From AWTP1-13 sp963820375 (GTDB lineage: Bacteria > Pseudomonadota > Alphaproteobacteria > Rhizobiales > Hyphomicrobiaceae), in contig CAWFZX010000036.1 of the NCBI GenBank assembly GCA_963820375.1, positions 56,637-120,636 of the forward strand: 64,000 nt of DNA, written 5' to 3'. The notes under the pieces were generated by a model. The model was given only the letters and a program-made list of their open reading frames with translations, was not told the DNA's origin and did no database searches. The first letter of the stretch is position 1, and every line of letters starts with the position of its first letter. This document shows positions 18,429-27,534 of this stretch, in pieces. A program made the translations under genes and the position numbers.

Positions 18429-20126
18429 TCATTGCCGCTTCAGCTTGAAGCGCTGGACCTTGCCGGTCTGGGTCTTGGGCAAGGCCGCCAAGAATTTGAT
18501 GGAGCGGGGATATTTGTAGGGCGCAATCTTGGCTTTGACGTGGTCCTGCAGGCGCTTGATGCAGGCCAGGTCCCCGACCACCTGATCCTTCAGCACCACA
18601 TGCGCCTCCACGATCTGGCCGCGTTCGCTGTCGGGCACCCCGATCACCGCACATTCGGCGACGTCGGCATGTGCCAGCAGCGCCGCTTCCACTTCGGGGC
18701 CGGCGATATTGTAGCCCGACGATATGATCATGTCGTCGGCGCGAGCGACGAAGTGGAATACGCCGTTTGCATCGCGTATGAATTTGTCGCCGGTGAGGTT
18801 CCAACCGGCGCGGACGTACTTGCTCTGCCGCTCGTCGGTTAGGTAGCGGCAGCCGGTAGGACCGCGCACGGCGAGGTGCCCAACGTCGCCGTCGGCAACA
18901 TCGTGCATGTCGTCGTCGACGATCCTGGCCTGGTAGCCAGTGACCGGTTTGCCGGTGGCCCCGGCCGCCGCATCGCCCAGCCGGTTGCTGATGAAGATGT
19001 GCAGCATTTCGGTGGCGCCGATGCCATCCAGGATCGGTTTGCCGGTTTTGCGCGTCCAATCCTCGAATACCGGTGCCGGCAGCGTCTCGCCGGCAGAGAC
19101 GGCCAGGCGCAACGAGGACAGGTCGGCGCCCCTGTCCATGGCCACCATCATGGCGCGGTAGGCGGTAGGCGAGGTAAAACTGATGGTGGCCCTATAAGTC
19201 TCGATGATCTCGATCATGTTGGCCGGCGAGGCATTCTCGAGCAGGGTGGCCGTGGCGCCGAAGCGCAAGGGGAATACCGCCAGACCGCCTAAACCGAAGG
19301 TGAAGGCCAGGGGCGGCGAACCGACGAACACGTCATCGGGGGTAACGCCGAGAATTTCTCTTGCATAGCCGTCAGCCATAATGAGCAAATCGCGGTGGAA
19401 GTGCATTGTCCCCTTGGGCTCGCCGGTGGTGCCCGACGTGAAGCTCAACAGGGCAACGTCGTCGCGACCCGTGCGTACGGCTTGGAACTTGACCGGCTTG
19501 TTAAGGGCGATGCGGTCGAGCTCGGCGTCGTGGTTGGAAGTGCCGTCGAAGCCGATCACGTTCTTGAGAAAGCCACTATCCTTGGCGCAGGCGACCAGCT
19601 CGTCTGCGATCCGGCTGTCGCACAGCGCCAGGCTGATTTGTGCCTTGTCGACGATCTTGCTCAGTTCGCCGGCGCGCAGCATCGGCATGGTGTTAACCGC
19701 TACGGCGCCGGCCTTGGTGGCCGCCAGCCATGCCGCCACCATGGCCGGGTTGTTGCCGGAGCGGATCAGCACCCGGTTGCCTGGCCTAATGCCGAAGTCA
19801 TCCACCAGGGCGTGTGCCAATCGATTGGTCCAGTCCGATAGCTCCTTGTAGGTGCGACGCCGACCATTGCCGATCAAGGCGACATTGTCGCCAAAGCCTC
19901 GCTCGACCATCCGCTCGGTCAGCTCGACGGCGGCGTTCAGGTATTCCGGGTATTGGAACTGCGGCCGCTCCAGCAGCAATTCCGGCCACTGTTCTCTGGC
20001 AGGCAGACTGTCGCGCGTGAAAGTATCGACATGGGCGCTGGGACCGAGGGGCGACGCTTGCGGGCGCGCGCCTTGCCCCTCTGCACTGGCCGCCTTTTGC
20101 TCGCCTGTGAAAAAGTTACCGAACAT
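18429..20126 (-). CDS. Aryl-CoA ligase, probably 2-aminobenzoate-CoA ligase
   Basis: A 565-residue ANL-superfamily enzyme that would activate an aromatic acid with ATP and CoA. The P-loop motif is SFTSGTTGEPKGTMHFHRD (about residue 215). The C-terminal motifs LTGDKFIRDANG, ISSGYNIAGPEVEAAL and KTQTGKVQRFKL follow in order. The hinge and substrate region (LAFTFGLGGLAVFPLRFG; SAGETLPAPVFEDWTRKTG; GIGATEMLHIFISN) resembles benzoate/2-aminobenzoate-CoA ligases. ATG 20126 follows a GGAGG site and gives the expected length; longer frames to 20339 are spurious. It overlaps the end of the MarR gene by 11 bases and follows the monooxygenase/reductase in one operon, which supports anthranilate as substrate. 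Confidence 0.85.
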   Translation of the reverse strand: MFGNFFTGEQKAASAEGQGARPQASPLGPSAHVDTFTRDSLPAREQWPELLLERPQFQYPEYLNAAVELTERMVERGFGDNVALIGNGRRRTYKELSDWTNRLAHALVDDFGIRPGNRVLIRSGNNPAMVAAWLAATKAGAVAVNTMPMLRAGELSKIVDKAQISLALCDSRIADELVACAKDSGFLKNVIGFDGTSNHDAELDRIALNKPVKFQAVRTGRDDVALLSFTSGTTGEPKGTMHFHRDLLIMADGYAREILGVTPDDVFVGSPPLAFTFGLGGLAVFPLRFGATATLLENASPANMIEIIETYRATISFTSPTAYRAMMVAMDRGADLSSLRLAVSAGETLPAPVFEDWTRKTGKPILDGIGATEMLHIFISNRLGDAAAGATGKPVTGYQARIVDDDMHDVADGDVGHLAVRGPTGCRYLTDERQSKYVRAGWNLTGDKFIRDANGVFHFVARADDMIISSGYNIAGPEVEAALLAHADVAECAVIGVPDSERGQIVEAHVVLKDQVVGDLACIKRLQDHVKAKIAPYKYPRSIKFLAALPKTQTGKVQRFKLKRQ

Positions 20127-20706
20127 GCGGACCTCCACTCTCTCGCTTGCGACCCAACCGCTGCTGGTCGCCATCGGACTTTTGCTGTTGAGCGGTGGCC
20201 GCGCGCATGGCGCCAGGTGCGGCAGGCAACCCATTGCGGTCGTGGCCCACCCCGATATGCGTGCTGCTAAGCAGAGCGTACAGGGTCTCGGTATCGGCGC
20301 TGCTGTAGCCCGACAGGATTTCGCCGATCCAGCTTTCATGCGCCGCCGCCATGGCGGCGAACTGGGCGAGCCCTTTGTCGGTTAGGCGCACAAAGATGGC
20401 ACGACGATCGCCTGGCTGCGCCCGCCGCTCGACGAACCGCTCCGTCACCAAGCGGTCGATTATGCCGGTGACGTTGCCGTTTGAAACCATCAGGTAGCGC
20501 GATAGCTCGCTCATCTTCATGCCGTTCTCGGCACGCGCGAGGGCGGCCATCACATCGAATTTCGGCAGCGTGGTTGCGAACTGCAGCGCGAAGCGGCGGC
20601 GCAATTCGACCTCGATCGTGCGCGCTACGCGCAGCAACCGCAGCCAAAGCCGCAGCTTCTGCTTGCCGCCGGGTTCGGCTCGGCTCGGTCGGCGCGGACC
20701 GGTCAT
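20116..20706 (-). CDS. MarR family transcriptional regulator
   Basis: About 196 residues. The winged helix-turn-helix core is clear: LPKFDVMAALARAENGMKMS, LSRYLMVSNGNVTGIIDRLV (recognition region) and ERRAQPGDRRAIFVRLTDKG (wing). MarR regulators in aryl-CoA clusters usually repress and respond to the CoA thioester, so this is probably the local regulator (inference). The start at 20706 overlaps the SDR stop in an ATGA. The last ~45 residues (from THIGVGHDRNG on) are unlike MarR proteins and overlap the ligase start, so the true C-terminus may have been lost by a frameshift near 20260. Confidence 0.87.
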   Translation of the reverse strand: MTGPRRPSRAEPGGKQKLRLWLRLLRVARTIEVELRRRFALQFATTLPKFDVMAALARAENGMKMSELSRYLMVSNGNVTGIIDRLVTERFVERRAQPGDRRAIFVRLTDKGLAQFAAMAAAHESWIGEILSGYSSADTETLYALLSSTHIGVGHDRNGLPAAPGAMRAATAQQQKSDGDQQRLGRKRESGGPHVR

Positions 20707-21461
20707 ACTTCTCCTCCCGATACCGAGATGGCCTGACCGGTGATTGCCTGGGCTGACGACGAGCACAAAAACAGCACGGTCTGAGCAACCTCGGCGGGCT
20801 GAACGAAGCGTCGCTGCGGGTTGAGTCGGGTGAGCTCGGCGGCCGCTTCCTCTTGCCCGCGACCGGTGATGGCGACGATTTTGGCGAGCGACGCCGCCAG
20901 CAGCGGCGTCTCGGTGAAACCTGGGCACACCGCATTGACCGTAACATGACGCGGCGCCAACTCGGCTGCCAAGGCGCGCGCAAGCCCAACGACGCCGTGC
21001 TTGGCGGCGCAATAGGCGGCTGCATACGGATAGCCCTTCAGACCGGCGGTGGAGGCGATAAAGACGATGCGCGGTACGCGGGCATCCGGCCGCAGGATGT
21101 CGGGCAGCGCGGCTTTGACCGTGAGAAACGCCCCCGTCAAATTAACGCCAAGCATGCGCTGCCAATGCCCGAAATCGAGCTTGGCTGCAGGGGCGCTCTC
21201 GGCCGCCCCCGCATTGGCGACGACGATGTCGATCGGTCCGTTCGCCATGCGCGCTTGTTCGACCATGGCGTCGGCGTCGGCTTCCAGGCTGACGTCGGCA
21301 ACGATCGTGCTCGCATGCTGCAGGCCCGCAGCCACCTTCCGCAATGGTTCGGCGCGCCGGCCGGCCAGCGAAACGGTGGCGCCAGCGTCGGCCAACAGCT
21401 GCGCCACCGCCGCACCAATACCGCTGCCCCCACCGGTAACAAGCGCATGCCTACCGTGCAT
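20703..21461 (-). CDS. Short-chain dehydrogenase/reductase (3-hydroxyacyl-CoA dehydrogenase-like)
   Basis: A 252-residue classical SDR. The cofactor motif is ALVTGGGSGIGAAVAQLLAD at the N-terminus, NAG appears in IVVANAGAAES, and the catalytic Ser, Tyr and Lys are in FIASTAGLKGYPYAAAYCAAK (YxxxK = YCAAK). The PGFTETPLL segment follows. The start overlaps the stop of the upstream monooxygenase/reductase (TGATG) and its own stop overlaps MarR. In 2-aminobenzoyl-CoA clusters such SDRs serve beta-oxidation-like steps after dearomatisation; that role here is inferred from position. Confidence 0.88.
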   Translation of the reverse strand: MHGRHALVTGGGSGIGAAVAQLLADAGATVSLAGRRAEPLRKVAAGLQHASTIVADVSLEADADAMVEQARMANGPIDIVVANAGAAESAPAAKLDFGHWQRMLGVNLTGAFLTVKAALPDILRPDARVPRIVFIASTAGLKGYPYAAAYCAAKHGVVGLARALAAELAPRHVTVNAVCPGFTETPLLAASLAKIVAITGRGQEEAAAELTRLNPQRRFVQPAEVAQTVLFLCSSSAQAITGQAISVSGGEV

Positions 21462-23752
21462 CAAACACTCTCCGTTGCCGAGGCCGCCCGTGCCGCCAAG
21501 CGATTGAGTTGCTCGCCGCCGGCGCGATAAGGCTGCGGCCAAGCTTGTCCCTGGTAACCGAGGCGTGCGGCCGCACGCAGGGTCCAATAGGGATCAGCCA
21601 GGTGCGGTCGCGCGAGGCAGCACAGGTCGGCGCGTCCGGCCATCAGAATCGAGTTGACGTGATCGGCCTCGTAGATGTTGCCAACGGCCATGGTGGCGAT
21701 GCCGACCTCGTTGCGGATGCGATCGGAAAATGGCGTCTGGAACATGCGGCCGTAGACCGGCTCAGCTTGCAACGAGGTTTGCCCTGCCGAGACGTCGATG
21801 ATGTCGACGCCGGCCGCCTTCAGCATGCCTGCAATTGCAACGGCGTCCTCCGGCATGATGCCTTTTGCCCCTACCCAGTCGTGCGCCGATATGCGCACCG
21901 AGATCGGCTTTGCTACCGGCCACACGGCGCGCACAGCCTGAAACACCTCCAGCGGAAAACGCATGCGGTTCTCGAGTGAACCACCATAGGCATCACTACG
22001 CCGGTTGGTCAGCGGCGTGATGAAGGCCGACATCAAGTATCCATGCGCGTAATGCAGCTCCAACATGTCGAAGCCGGCTCGTTCGGACATTTCGGCCGCC
22101 CGTACGAAGGCATCGCGCACGGCATCCATGTCAGTGCGGGTCATTTCGCGCGGGACCTGGTTGGCCGAAGACCACGGCACCGGCGAGGGCGCGATGATCT
22201 CCCAATTGCCGCCTGCCAAGGGTGCATCCGGCATCTCCCAGCCGAGCTGCGTCGAGCCCTTCGGTCCGGAATGCCCGAGTTGGATAGCGACTTTGGCGTC
22301 AGTCTCGGCGTGAATGAACGCGACGATGCGGCGCCATGCCGCTTCGTGTTCTGGCGCGTAGAGCCCGGTGCAACCCGGGGTGATGCGGCCTGCGGGCGTA
22401 ACGCACGTCATCTCGGTGGTGAGGAGGCCCGCGCCGCCCTTGGCGCGTTCCGCATAGTGCACGAAGTGCCAATCCGTCGGCGCCCCATCGACCGCGCGGT
22501 ACTGCGCCATGGGCGACACGACGATGCGGTTCTTGAGGGAGAGTTGGCGCAGCCGGAACGGGGCAAACATCGGCGGCCTCGCCGCCTGGGGCATGGCACC
22601 GGTTGCGGCCTGCTCGAACCATCGCTCGGCACCGTCCAGCCATTGCCGGTCGCGCTGGCGCAGGTTCTCGTGGCTGATGCGCTGCGATCTGGTCAGCAGC
22701 GAATAGCTGAATTGCACGGCATCGTGCTGCAGATAGCGCTCGACCTGCTCGAACCATTCGGTTGAGTTGCGCGCGGCGCTTTGCAAGCGCAGCACCTCGG
22801 TGCGGCGTTCCTGCTCGTAGCGGGCGAAGGCGGCCGCCAGGCTGGGCTCGCTGTCGAGGTAGTTGGCCAACGCAATGGCACTCTCGAGGGCCAGCTTGGT
22901 ACCCGAGCCGACCGAGAAATGCGCGGTGGCCGCGGCATCGCCAATCAGCACGATGTTCGCATGCGACCAACTCTGGCACAGCACTCGGTTGAAATTGAGC
23001 CAGGCCGAACCGCGCTGGTGGCGGGCATTGGTCATCAGGCCATGGCCACCGAGATGGTTGGCGAAGATTTTCTCGCACATTGCCGTGGTCTCGTGCTGGC
23101 TCATGCCCGCAAAGCCGAAACGCTGCCAGGTGCGCTCCGAGCATTCGACGATGAATGTCGCGGTGTCGGCGTCGAACTGGTAGGCGTGCGCCCAAATCCA
23201 GCCGCTGTCGCTCTCCGTAAAGATGAAAGTAAAGGCGTCGTCGAATTTTTGTTGCGTCCCGAGCCAGAGATACTTGCAGGCGCGCACGTCGATATCGGGT
23301 TTGAAGATGTGAGCCAGGCCGCTGCGCACCTTGGAATTGGCGCCATCCGCGGCGACAATCAGATCGTAGCCGCGATAGTCCTCAAGATCATCGATCTCGG
23401 TTTCGAACTTGAGCGTGATGCCCAGAGCGCGGGCCCGGTCTTGCAAAATGTTGAGCAGGCGTTTGCGCCCGATGCCGCAGAAGCCGTGTCCCGATGAGCG
23501 CGTCACCGTGCCCCTGTAGTGCACGGCAATGTCGTCCCAGTAGACGAAGGCGCCATCAATCGCCCGTGTGCTTTCCGGGTCGACCGCCCGCAGGTTGGCC
23601 AGCGTCTCGTCCGAGAGCACTACTCCCCAGCCGAAGGTGTCGTAGGGCCGGTTCCGTTCGGTGACGACAATCTCGTGCGCCGGATTGCGCAGCTTCATCG
23701 CTATGGCGAAATAAAGTCCCGCCGGACCTCCGCCAAGACAGGCGATGCGCAT
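21461..23752 (-). CDS. Fused flavin monooxygenase / old-yellow-enzyme reductase: 2-aminobenzoyl-CoA monooxygenase/reductase or salicylyl-CoA 5-hydroxylase type
   Basis: A 763-residue natural fusion. Residues 1 to about 375 form an FAD monooxygenase: MRIACLGGGPAGLYFAIAMK (GxGxxG), LIVAADGANSKVRS (DG motif) and LIGDAAATAHFSVGSGTKLA. Residues about 395-740 form an FMN old-yellow-enzyme domain: LRQLSLKNRIVVSPMAQYRA, VAIQLGHSGPKGS, FDMLELHYAHGYLMSAFITP. This architecture is known for 2-aminobenzoyl-CoA monooxygenase/reductase, which hydroxylates then reduces the ring, and for salicylyl-CoA 5-hydroxylase. Coupling to an SDR, MarR, aryl-CoA ligase and RidA-like protein favours the anthranilate enzyme, but salicylate cannot be excluded. 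Confidence 0.9.
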   Translation of the reverse strand: MRIACLGGGPAGLYFAIAMKLRNPAHEIVVTERNRPYDTFGWGVVLSDETLANLRAVDPESTRAIDGAFVYWDDIAVHYRGTVTRSSGHGFCGIGRKRLLNILQDRARALGITLKFETEIDDLEDYRGYDLIVAADGANSKVRSGLAHIFKPDIDVRACKYLWLGTQQKFDDAFTFIFTESDSGWIWAHAYQFDADTATFIVECSERTWQRFGFAGMSQHETTAMCEKIFANHLGGHGLMTNARHQRGSAWLNFNRVLCQSWSHANIVLIGDAAATAHFSVGSGTKLALESAIALANYLDSEPSLAAAFARYEQERRTEVLRLQSAARNSTEWFEQVERYLQHDAVQFSYSLLTRSQRISHENLRQRDRQWLDGAERWFEQAATGAMPQAARPPMFAPFRLRQLSLKNRIVVSPMAQYRAVDGAPTDWHFVHYAERAKGGAGLLTTEMTCVTPAGRITPGCTGLYAPEHEAAWRRIVAFIHAETDAKVAIQLGHSGPKGSTQLGWEMPDAPLAGGNWEIIAPSPVPWSSANQVPREMTRTDMDAVRDAFVRAAEMSERAGFDMLELHYAHGYLMSAFITPLTNRRSDAYGGSLENRMRFPLEVFQAVRAVWPVAKPISVRISAHDWVGAKGIMPEDAVAIAGMLKAAGVDIIDVSAGQTSLQAEPVYGRMFQTPFSDRIRNEVGIATMAVGNIYEADHVNSILMAGRADLCCLARPHLADPYWTLRAAARLGYQGQAWPQPYRAGGEQLNRLAARAASATESV

Positions 23753-23807
23753 GGTCGCCTCCGTGATCCAAGGAGCGGGCGTCAGCGTGCCCGAGGTCGC
23801 GCCGATG

Positions 23808-23821
23808 TTTCAAGCATGAAA
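23808..23821. promoter_or_regulatory. Possible operator (inverted repeat) in the divergent promoter region
   Basis: The 158-base gap between the divergent monooxygenase and hydrolase genes contains TTTCAAGCATGAAA, an inverted repeat with half-sites TTTCA and TGAAA around four bases. Position and symmetry suit a MarR-type site serving both operons, with the MarR gene in the left operon. The call rests only on symmetry and position; the half-sites are short. Confidence 0.25.
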
Positions 23822-23910
23822 TTTTAGGATTGAAGTTTGTTCCTTCCCGAGCTTGTGGATTAGACTGTGCCTCTGACATGGTGGCGACGCAGCGCTCCCG
23901 GGGAGTTTGC

Positions 23911-24687
23911 ATGACGGCAAGGGCTTCCAGGCGGCCCGCGGTGGTCTTCCTGCACGGCGTCGGTGGCTCTGCCCAGGTCTGGGCACCGCAGTTGGCGGCA
24001 TTTGCCGCGGCCTCGTTCGCGCCGGTCGCTCTCGACCTCATCGGCTATGGCGCACGCCCTGCGGTCACGGTCATGAATTTCGAGGATCTTGCCGCGGATG
24101 TCGAAGCAGCGATTGCGCAACGTGGGCTCGAACGTCCCGTGCTTGTCGGCCACTCGCTCGGAGGCATGGTGGCGCAGACCGCCCTGCGGCGTAGGCCAGA
24201 GGGCTACAGCGCGGCCATCCTGTCAGCGACGAGCCCAGCGTTCGGCAATCCCGCCGGCGAATTCCAGCGCAAGTTCGTGAGCGACCGCTTGGGGCCACTT
24301 GAGAGCGGCAAGACCTTGCCCGAGCTGGCCGCAGATATCGTCGCCGGAATCATTGGGCCAGCGCCAGAGTCGGGCGGCCGCGCCCTGGCAATCGCTGCCA
24401 TGTCGGCCGTGCACCCCGATACCTATCGTGCCGCGGTGCGCTGCCTTGTCACCTTCGACGAACGCGCCAACCTGGCAGCCATCCGCGTACCTGTGCTCTG
24501 TCTCGCCGGCGCGCACGATCGCAACGCGCCCGCGCAGATGATGCAGCGCATGGCCGGTCAGATCGCCGGTGCAAGCTATTATTGCCTGCCGACTGTCGGT
24601 CATCTTGCCAACCTGGAGGCGCCAGCCGCTTTCAATGCCGCCAGCCTCGATTTCCTGTGCCGTATCTTCAAATCCGACCCGGTGTAA
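23911..24687 (+). CDS. Alpha/beta hydrolase
   Basis: A 258-residue alpha/beta hydrolase. The oxyanion region is VVFLHGVGGSAQVWAPQL near residue 11. The nucleophile elbow is LVGHSLGGMVAQ (G-H-S-L-G, about residue 80). The acid is probably the Asp of CLAGAHDRNAPA and the catalytic His that of PTVGHLANLEAPAAF. ATG 23911 follows GGGGAG and is preferred to upstream in-frame starts. It is the first gene of a five-gene plus-strand operon whose next gene starts 12 bases later. It may cleave a CoA thioester or an alicyclic 1,3-diketone; substrate not determinable. Confidence 0.88.
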   Translation: MTARASRRPAVVFLHGVGGSAQVWAPQLAAFAAASFAPVALDLIGYGARPAVTVMNFEDLAADVEAAIAQRGLERPVLVGHSLGGMVAQTALRRRPEGYSAAILSATSPAFGNPAGEFQRKFVSDRLGPLESGKTLPELAADIVAGIIGPAPESGGRALAIAAMSAVHPDTYRAAVRCLVTFDERANLAAIRVPVLCLAGAHDRNAPAQMMQRMAGQIAGASYYCLPTVGHLANLEAPAAFNAASLDFLCRIFKSDPV

Positions 24688-24699
24688 CGGAAGCGATCC

Positions 24700-25971
24700 A
24701 TGCCTGCTCGTGACCTTGCTCGATTTGATGCCGAAGCCCCGATCTTCGATCCCATGGCGTTTCGCTTGCCGGAACAGGCTGCCGCTCTGATCGACAAGGT
24801 GCGCCGTTTTGGCCGGCGTGTCGTCGGTCCCCGTGCCGAGCGGCACGATCGCGATGCCACCTTCCCGATCGAAAACTTTCACGACATGCATGCGGAAGGC
24901 TTGCTTGCCATCTGCATTCCGCAGGACGCGGGTGGTGCCGGCGCCAGCTTTGCCACCTACTGCCTTGCGGCGGCCGAACTCGGCCGCTATTGCGGCGCCA
25001 CCGCGCTATCGTGGAATATGCACGTGTGCTCGACCTTGTGGACGGGCGCATTGGCCGACGATCTGGAGATGAGCACGGCCGAACGGAGCCAGCACAATGC
25101 ACGCCGGCGGCTGCATTACCAGCGCATCGTCGGCGAGGGTGCCCTCTACTCGCAGCCTTTCTCCGAAGGGGGGCCGGCGGCCGCTGGCGCCGCCGCTTTT
25201 GGTACCGAAGCCAAGCCGGTTGACGGTGGCTTCCTCGTCAATGGCAAAAAGATCTTCGCTTCGCTATCGGGCGCCGCCGACTACTATGGCGTTTTGTGCA
25301 CCGAGCGGGCGGAAGGCGACGCTGCCAAGCGCCGCAATACGCTGTATCTGGCGTTGCCCGCACGCGCCAAGGGCGTCTCCGTGCTTGGCGACTGGGATCC
25401 GCTTGGCATGCGTGGCACCGTCTCGCGCACGCTTTTGTTTGAGGACGTATTCGTCCCCGAGCAGGAGATGCTGATGCCGCGCGGGGTGTATTTCCGGGCG
25501 GCGACCTGCTGGCCGCACATGTTCCTGACGCTCTCGCCCACCTACATGGGGTTGGCCCAGGCTGCTTACGATTTCACCATCGCTTATCTGCGTGGCGAGT
25601 TGCCGGGCACGCCAGCGGTGAAGCGGCGGATGTTTCCGACCAAGCAAATTGCCGTGGCCGAAATGCGCATTGTCCTCGAGCAGACCAAGTCGGTATGGTT
25701 CCAGGCCATCAGCGAAGCGCGCGCCAATCCGAGCAAGGAGCAGGTGCTGCGCGCCTACGCGGCGCAGTTCACGGTGATGGAAAACGCCAATGCGCTTGCC
25801 AGCAAGGCGATCCGTACTTGTGGCGGTCAGGCCATGCTCAAGAACCTGGCGCTGGAGCGCATTTACCGCGACAGCCGCTGCGGCTCGCTGATGCTGCCCT
25901 GGACGGCCGAGATTTGCCTCGACCGCCTTGGCCGCGAGAGCCTTTACGCAGCGGGCGAGACGGACGATTGA
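24700..25971 (+). CDS. Acyl-CoA dehydrogenase
   Basis: A 423-residue acyl-CoA dehydrogenase-fold flavoprotein. The helical N-domain ends at DAGGAGASFATYCLAAAELG; the beta domain has YSQPFSEGGPAAAGAAAFG and FLVNGKKIFASLSGAADYYG; the C-domain has IRTCGGQAMLKNLALERIYR and SRCGSLMLPWTAEICLDRLG. The sequence is far from the two dehydrogenases at 6-8 kb and close to the branch used for cyclic or modified acyl-CoAs (inference from divergence). It lies between the hydrolase (12 bases) and the CoA ligase (5 bases), so the operon is tightly packed. Confidence 0.88.
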   Translation: MPARDLARFDAEAPIFDPMAFRLPEQAAALIDKVRRFGRRVVGPRAERHDRDATFPIENFHDMHAEGLLAICIPQDAGGAGASFATYCLAAAELGRYCGATALSWNMHVCSTLWTGALADDLEMSTAERSQHNARRRLHYQRIVGEGALYSQPFSEGGPAAAGAAAFGTEAKPVDGGFLVNGKKIFASLSGAADYYGVLCTERAEGDAAKRRNTLYLALPARAKGVSVLGDWDPLGMRGTVSRTLLFEDVFVPEQEMLMPRGVYFRAATCWPHMFLTLSPTYMGLAQAAYDFTIAYLRGELPGTPAVKRRMFPTKQIAVAEMRIVLEQTKSVWFQAISEARANPSKEQVLRAYAAQFTVMENANALASKAIRTCGGQAMLKNLALERIYRDSRCGSLMLPWTAEICLDRLGRESLYAAGETDD

Positions 25972-25976
25972 CCACC

Positions 25977-27533
25977 ATGGATTTGTCGGACCTCATCGAC
26001 CGCAATGCCGGCTTCACGCCCGACAAGGCCGCGATTCACTTCGCCGGTGCGGCGCTGAGTTATGCGCAGTTCGCCCAGCGCATTGCCGATACCGCCCGTG
26101 CGCTCAAATCCCAGCTCGGCGTCGAGCGCGGCGATCGCATCGCCGTCCTTGCCACCAACCACCCCGACTATCTTGTCTTGCTGTATGCCTGCGCGCGGCT
26201 CGGCGCCATGCTCGTTCCGCTCAGCTGGCGCCTTGCCGTGCCCGAGCAGGTTTACATCTTGCGCAACGCCACGGTGAAGGCACTGTTGGTCGAACAGGCG
26301 TTCGCAGCCATCGCCGGGCCGCTGAGCAAGGCGCTGCCCGACGTGCACATCGTCGGATTGGATTTTGCTCCCGGGCCGGGCCCTGCTCTGGCCGCACTGC
26401 TGGCGGCCGGCAGCGGCGATGGCCGGCATCCGCATGTCGACCGTTCTGATCCACTACTGATCGTCTACACCTCGGGCACGACCGGGCACCCCAAAGGCGC
26501 AGTTTTGCGCCAGGAGGCATTGCTTTGGAACGCCGTCATGAGCCAACACATGCACGACCTGACGGCAGCGGACCATGTGCTGACCGTCTTGCCGCTGTTC
26601 CATGTTGGCGGCCTCAATATCCAAACCACGCCGGCCTTGCAGGTGGGAGCGAGCGTCACCCTCCTCTCCCGCTTCTCGTCTGAGGCCGCGCTTGCTGCCA
26701 TCGCGCACAGCAAGCCGACACTGACCGTGTTGGTGCCCGCCACCATCCAAGCCATGATCGAGCATCCGGCCTGGGCGACGACCAGCTTTGCCAGCTTGAG
26801 GGCTGTTACCACCGGCTCGACGCAGGTGCCGCAAGGTCTGGTCGATGCTTTCACTCGGCGTGGGGTGCCGGTGCTTCAAGTCTACGGTTCGACAGAGACC
26901 AGCCCGATCGCAGTCTACACTCGCCTTGCCGGCGACTGGCATCGCCCCGGCTCGACCGGGTTGCCCGGCCTGGCCTGCGAGGCTCGCATCGTCGATCAGG
27001 CTGGCAACGAGGTGGCGGCGGGAACAGCCGGCGAGGTCGTCGTGCGCGGCCCGAGCACGCTCGTGGAGTATTGGCGTAATACCGCCGCCTCGCACGAGGC
27101 GTTGCGTGCGGGCTGGTTTTATACCGGCGACGTCGCGACGCGCGACGCGGACGGGCATTTTTTCATCCATGATCGCAAGAACAACATGATCATTTCCGGT
27201 GGTGAGAACGTCTATCCAGCCGAGGTCGAAAGGGTGCTCAATCAGCATCCGGCGATTGCGGAGGCAGCGGTTGTCGGTCGCGCCGACGAGAAATGGCAGC
27301 AGGTGCCCGTCGCCTACATTGTGCCGCGCCCGGGCTCGGTCGGCGACCTGGCGGAGATCGAAAACTATTGTCTGACGCAGCTCGCACGCTACAAGGTTCC
27401 GCGCGAGTATGTTTGGGTCGACAGCCTGCCGCGCAATGCCATGGGCAAGGTCCAGCATTTCCGTCTCAAAGAGCTGATGGCGCATACAGCCGGCATGCCG
27501 GTTGCCAGTGTTTCCAGCGCGGAGCAGGGGTAG
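25977..27533 (+). CDS. AMP-forming acyl-CoA ligase
   Basis: A 518-residue ANL-family ligase. Motifs in order: LIVYTSGTTGHPKGAVL (P-loop, about residue 160), LQVYGSTETSPIAVYTRLAG, YTGDVATRDADGHFFIHDRK, MIISGGENVYPAEVERVL and the C-terminal lysine region RNAMGKVQHFRLKEL. ATG 25977 lies five bases after the dehydrogenase stop. It resembles medium-chain or carboxylic-acid ligases rather than the aryl ligase at 18.4 kb, so the two divergent operons probably activate different acids. It would supply the CoA ester used by the dehydrogenases of this operon. Confidence 0.88.
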   Translation: MDLSDLIDRNAGFTPDKAAIHFAGAALSYAQFAQRIADTARALKSQLGVERGDRIAVLATNHPDYLVLLYACARLGAMLVPLSWRLAVPEQVYILRNATVKALLVEQAFAAIAGPLSKALPDVHIVGLDFAPGPGPALAALLAAGSGDGRHPHVDRSDPLLIVYTSGTTGHPKGAVLRQEALLWNAVMSQHMHDLTAADHVLTVLPLFHVGGLNIQTTPALQVGASVTLLSRFSSEAALAAIAHSKPTLTVLVPATIQAMIEHPAWATTSFASLRAVTTGSTQVPQGLVDAFTRRGVPVLQVYGSTETSPIAVYTRLAGDWHRPGSTGLPGLACEARIVDQAGNEVAAGTAGEVVVRGPSTLVEYWRNTAASHEALRAGWFYTGDVATRDADGHFFIHDRKNNMIISGGENVYPAEVERVLNQHPAIAEAAVVGRADEKWQQVPVAYIVPRPGSVGDLAEIENYCLTQLARYKVPREYVWVDSLPRNAMGKVQHFRLKELMAHTAGMPVASVSSAEQG

Positions 27534-27534
27534 C

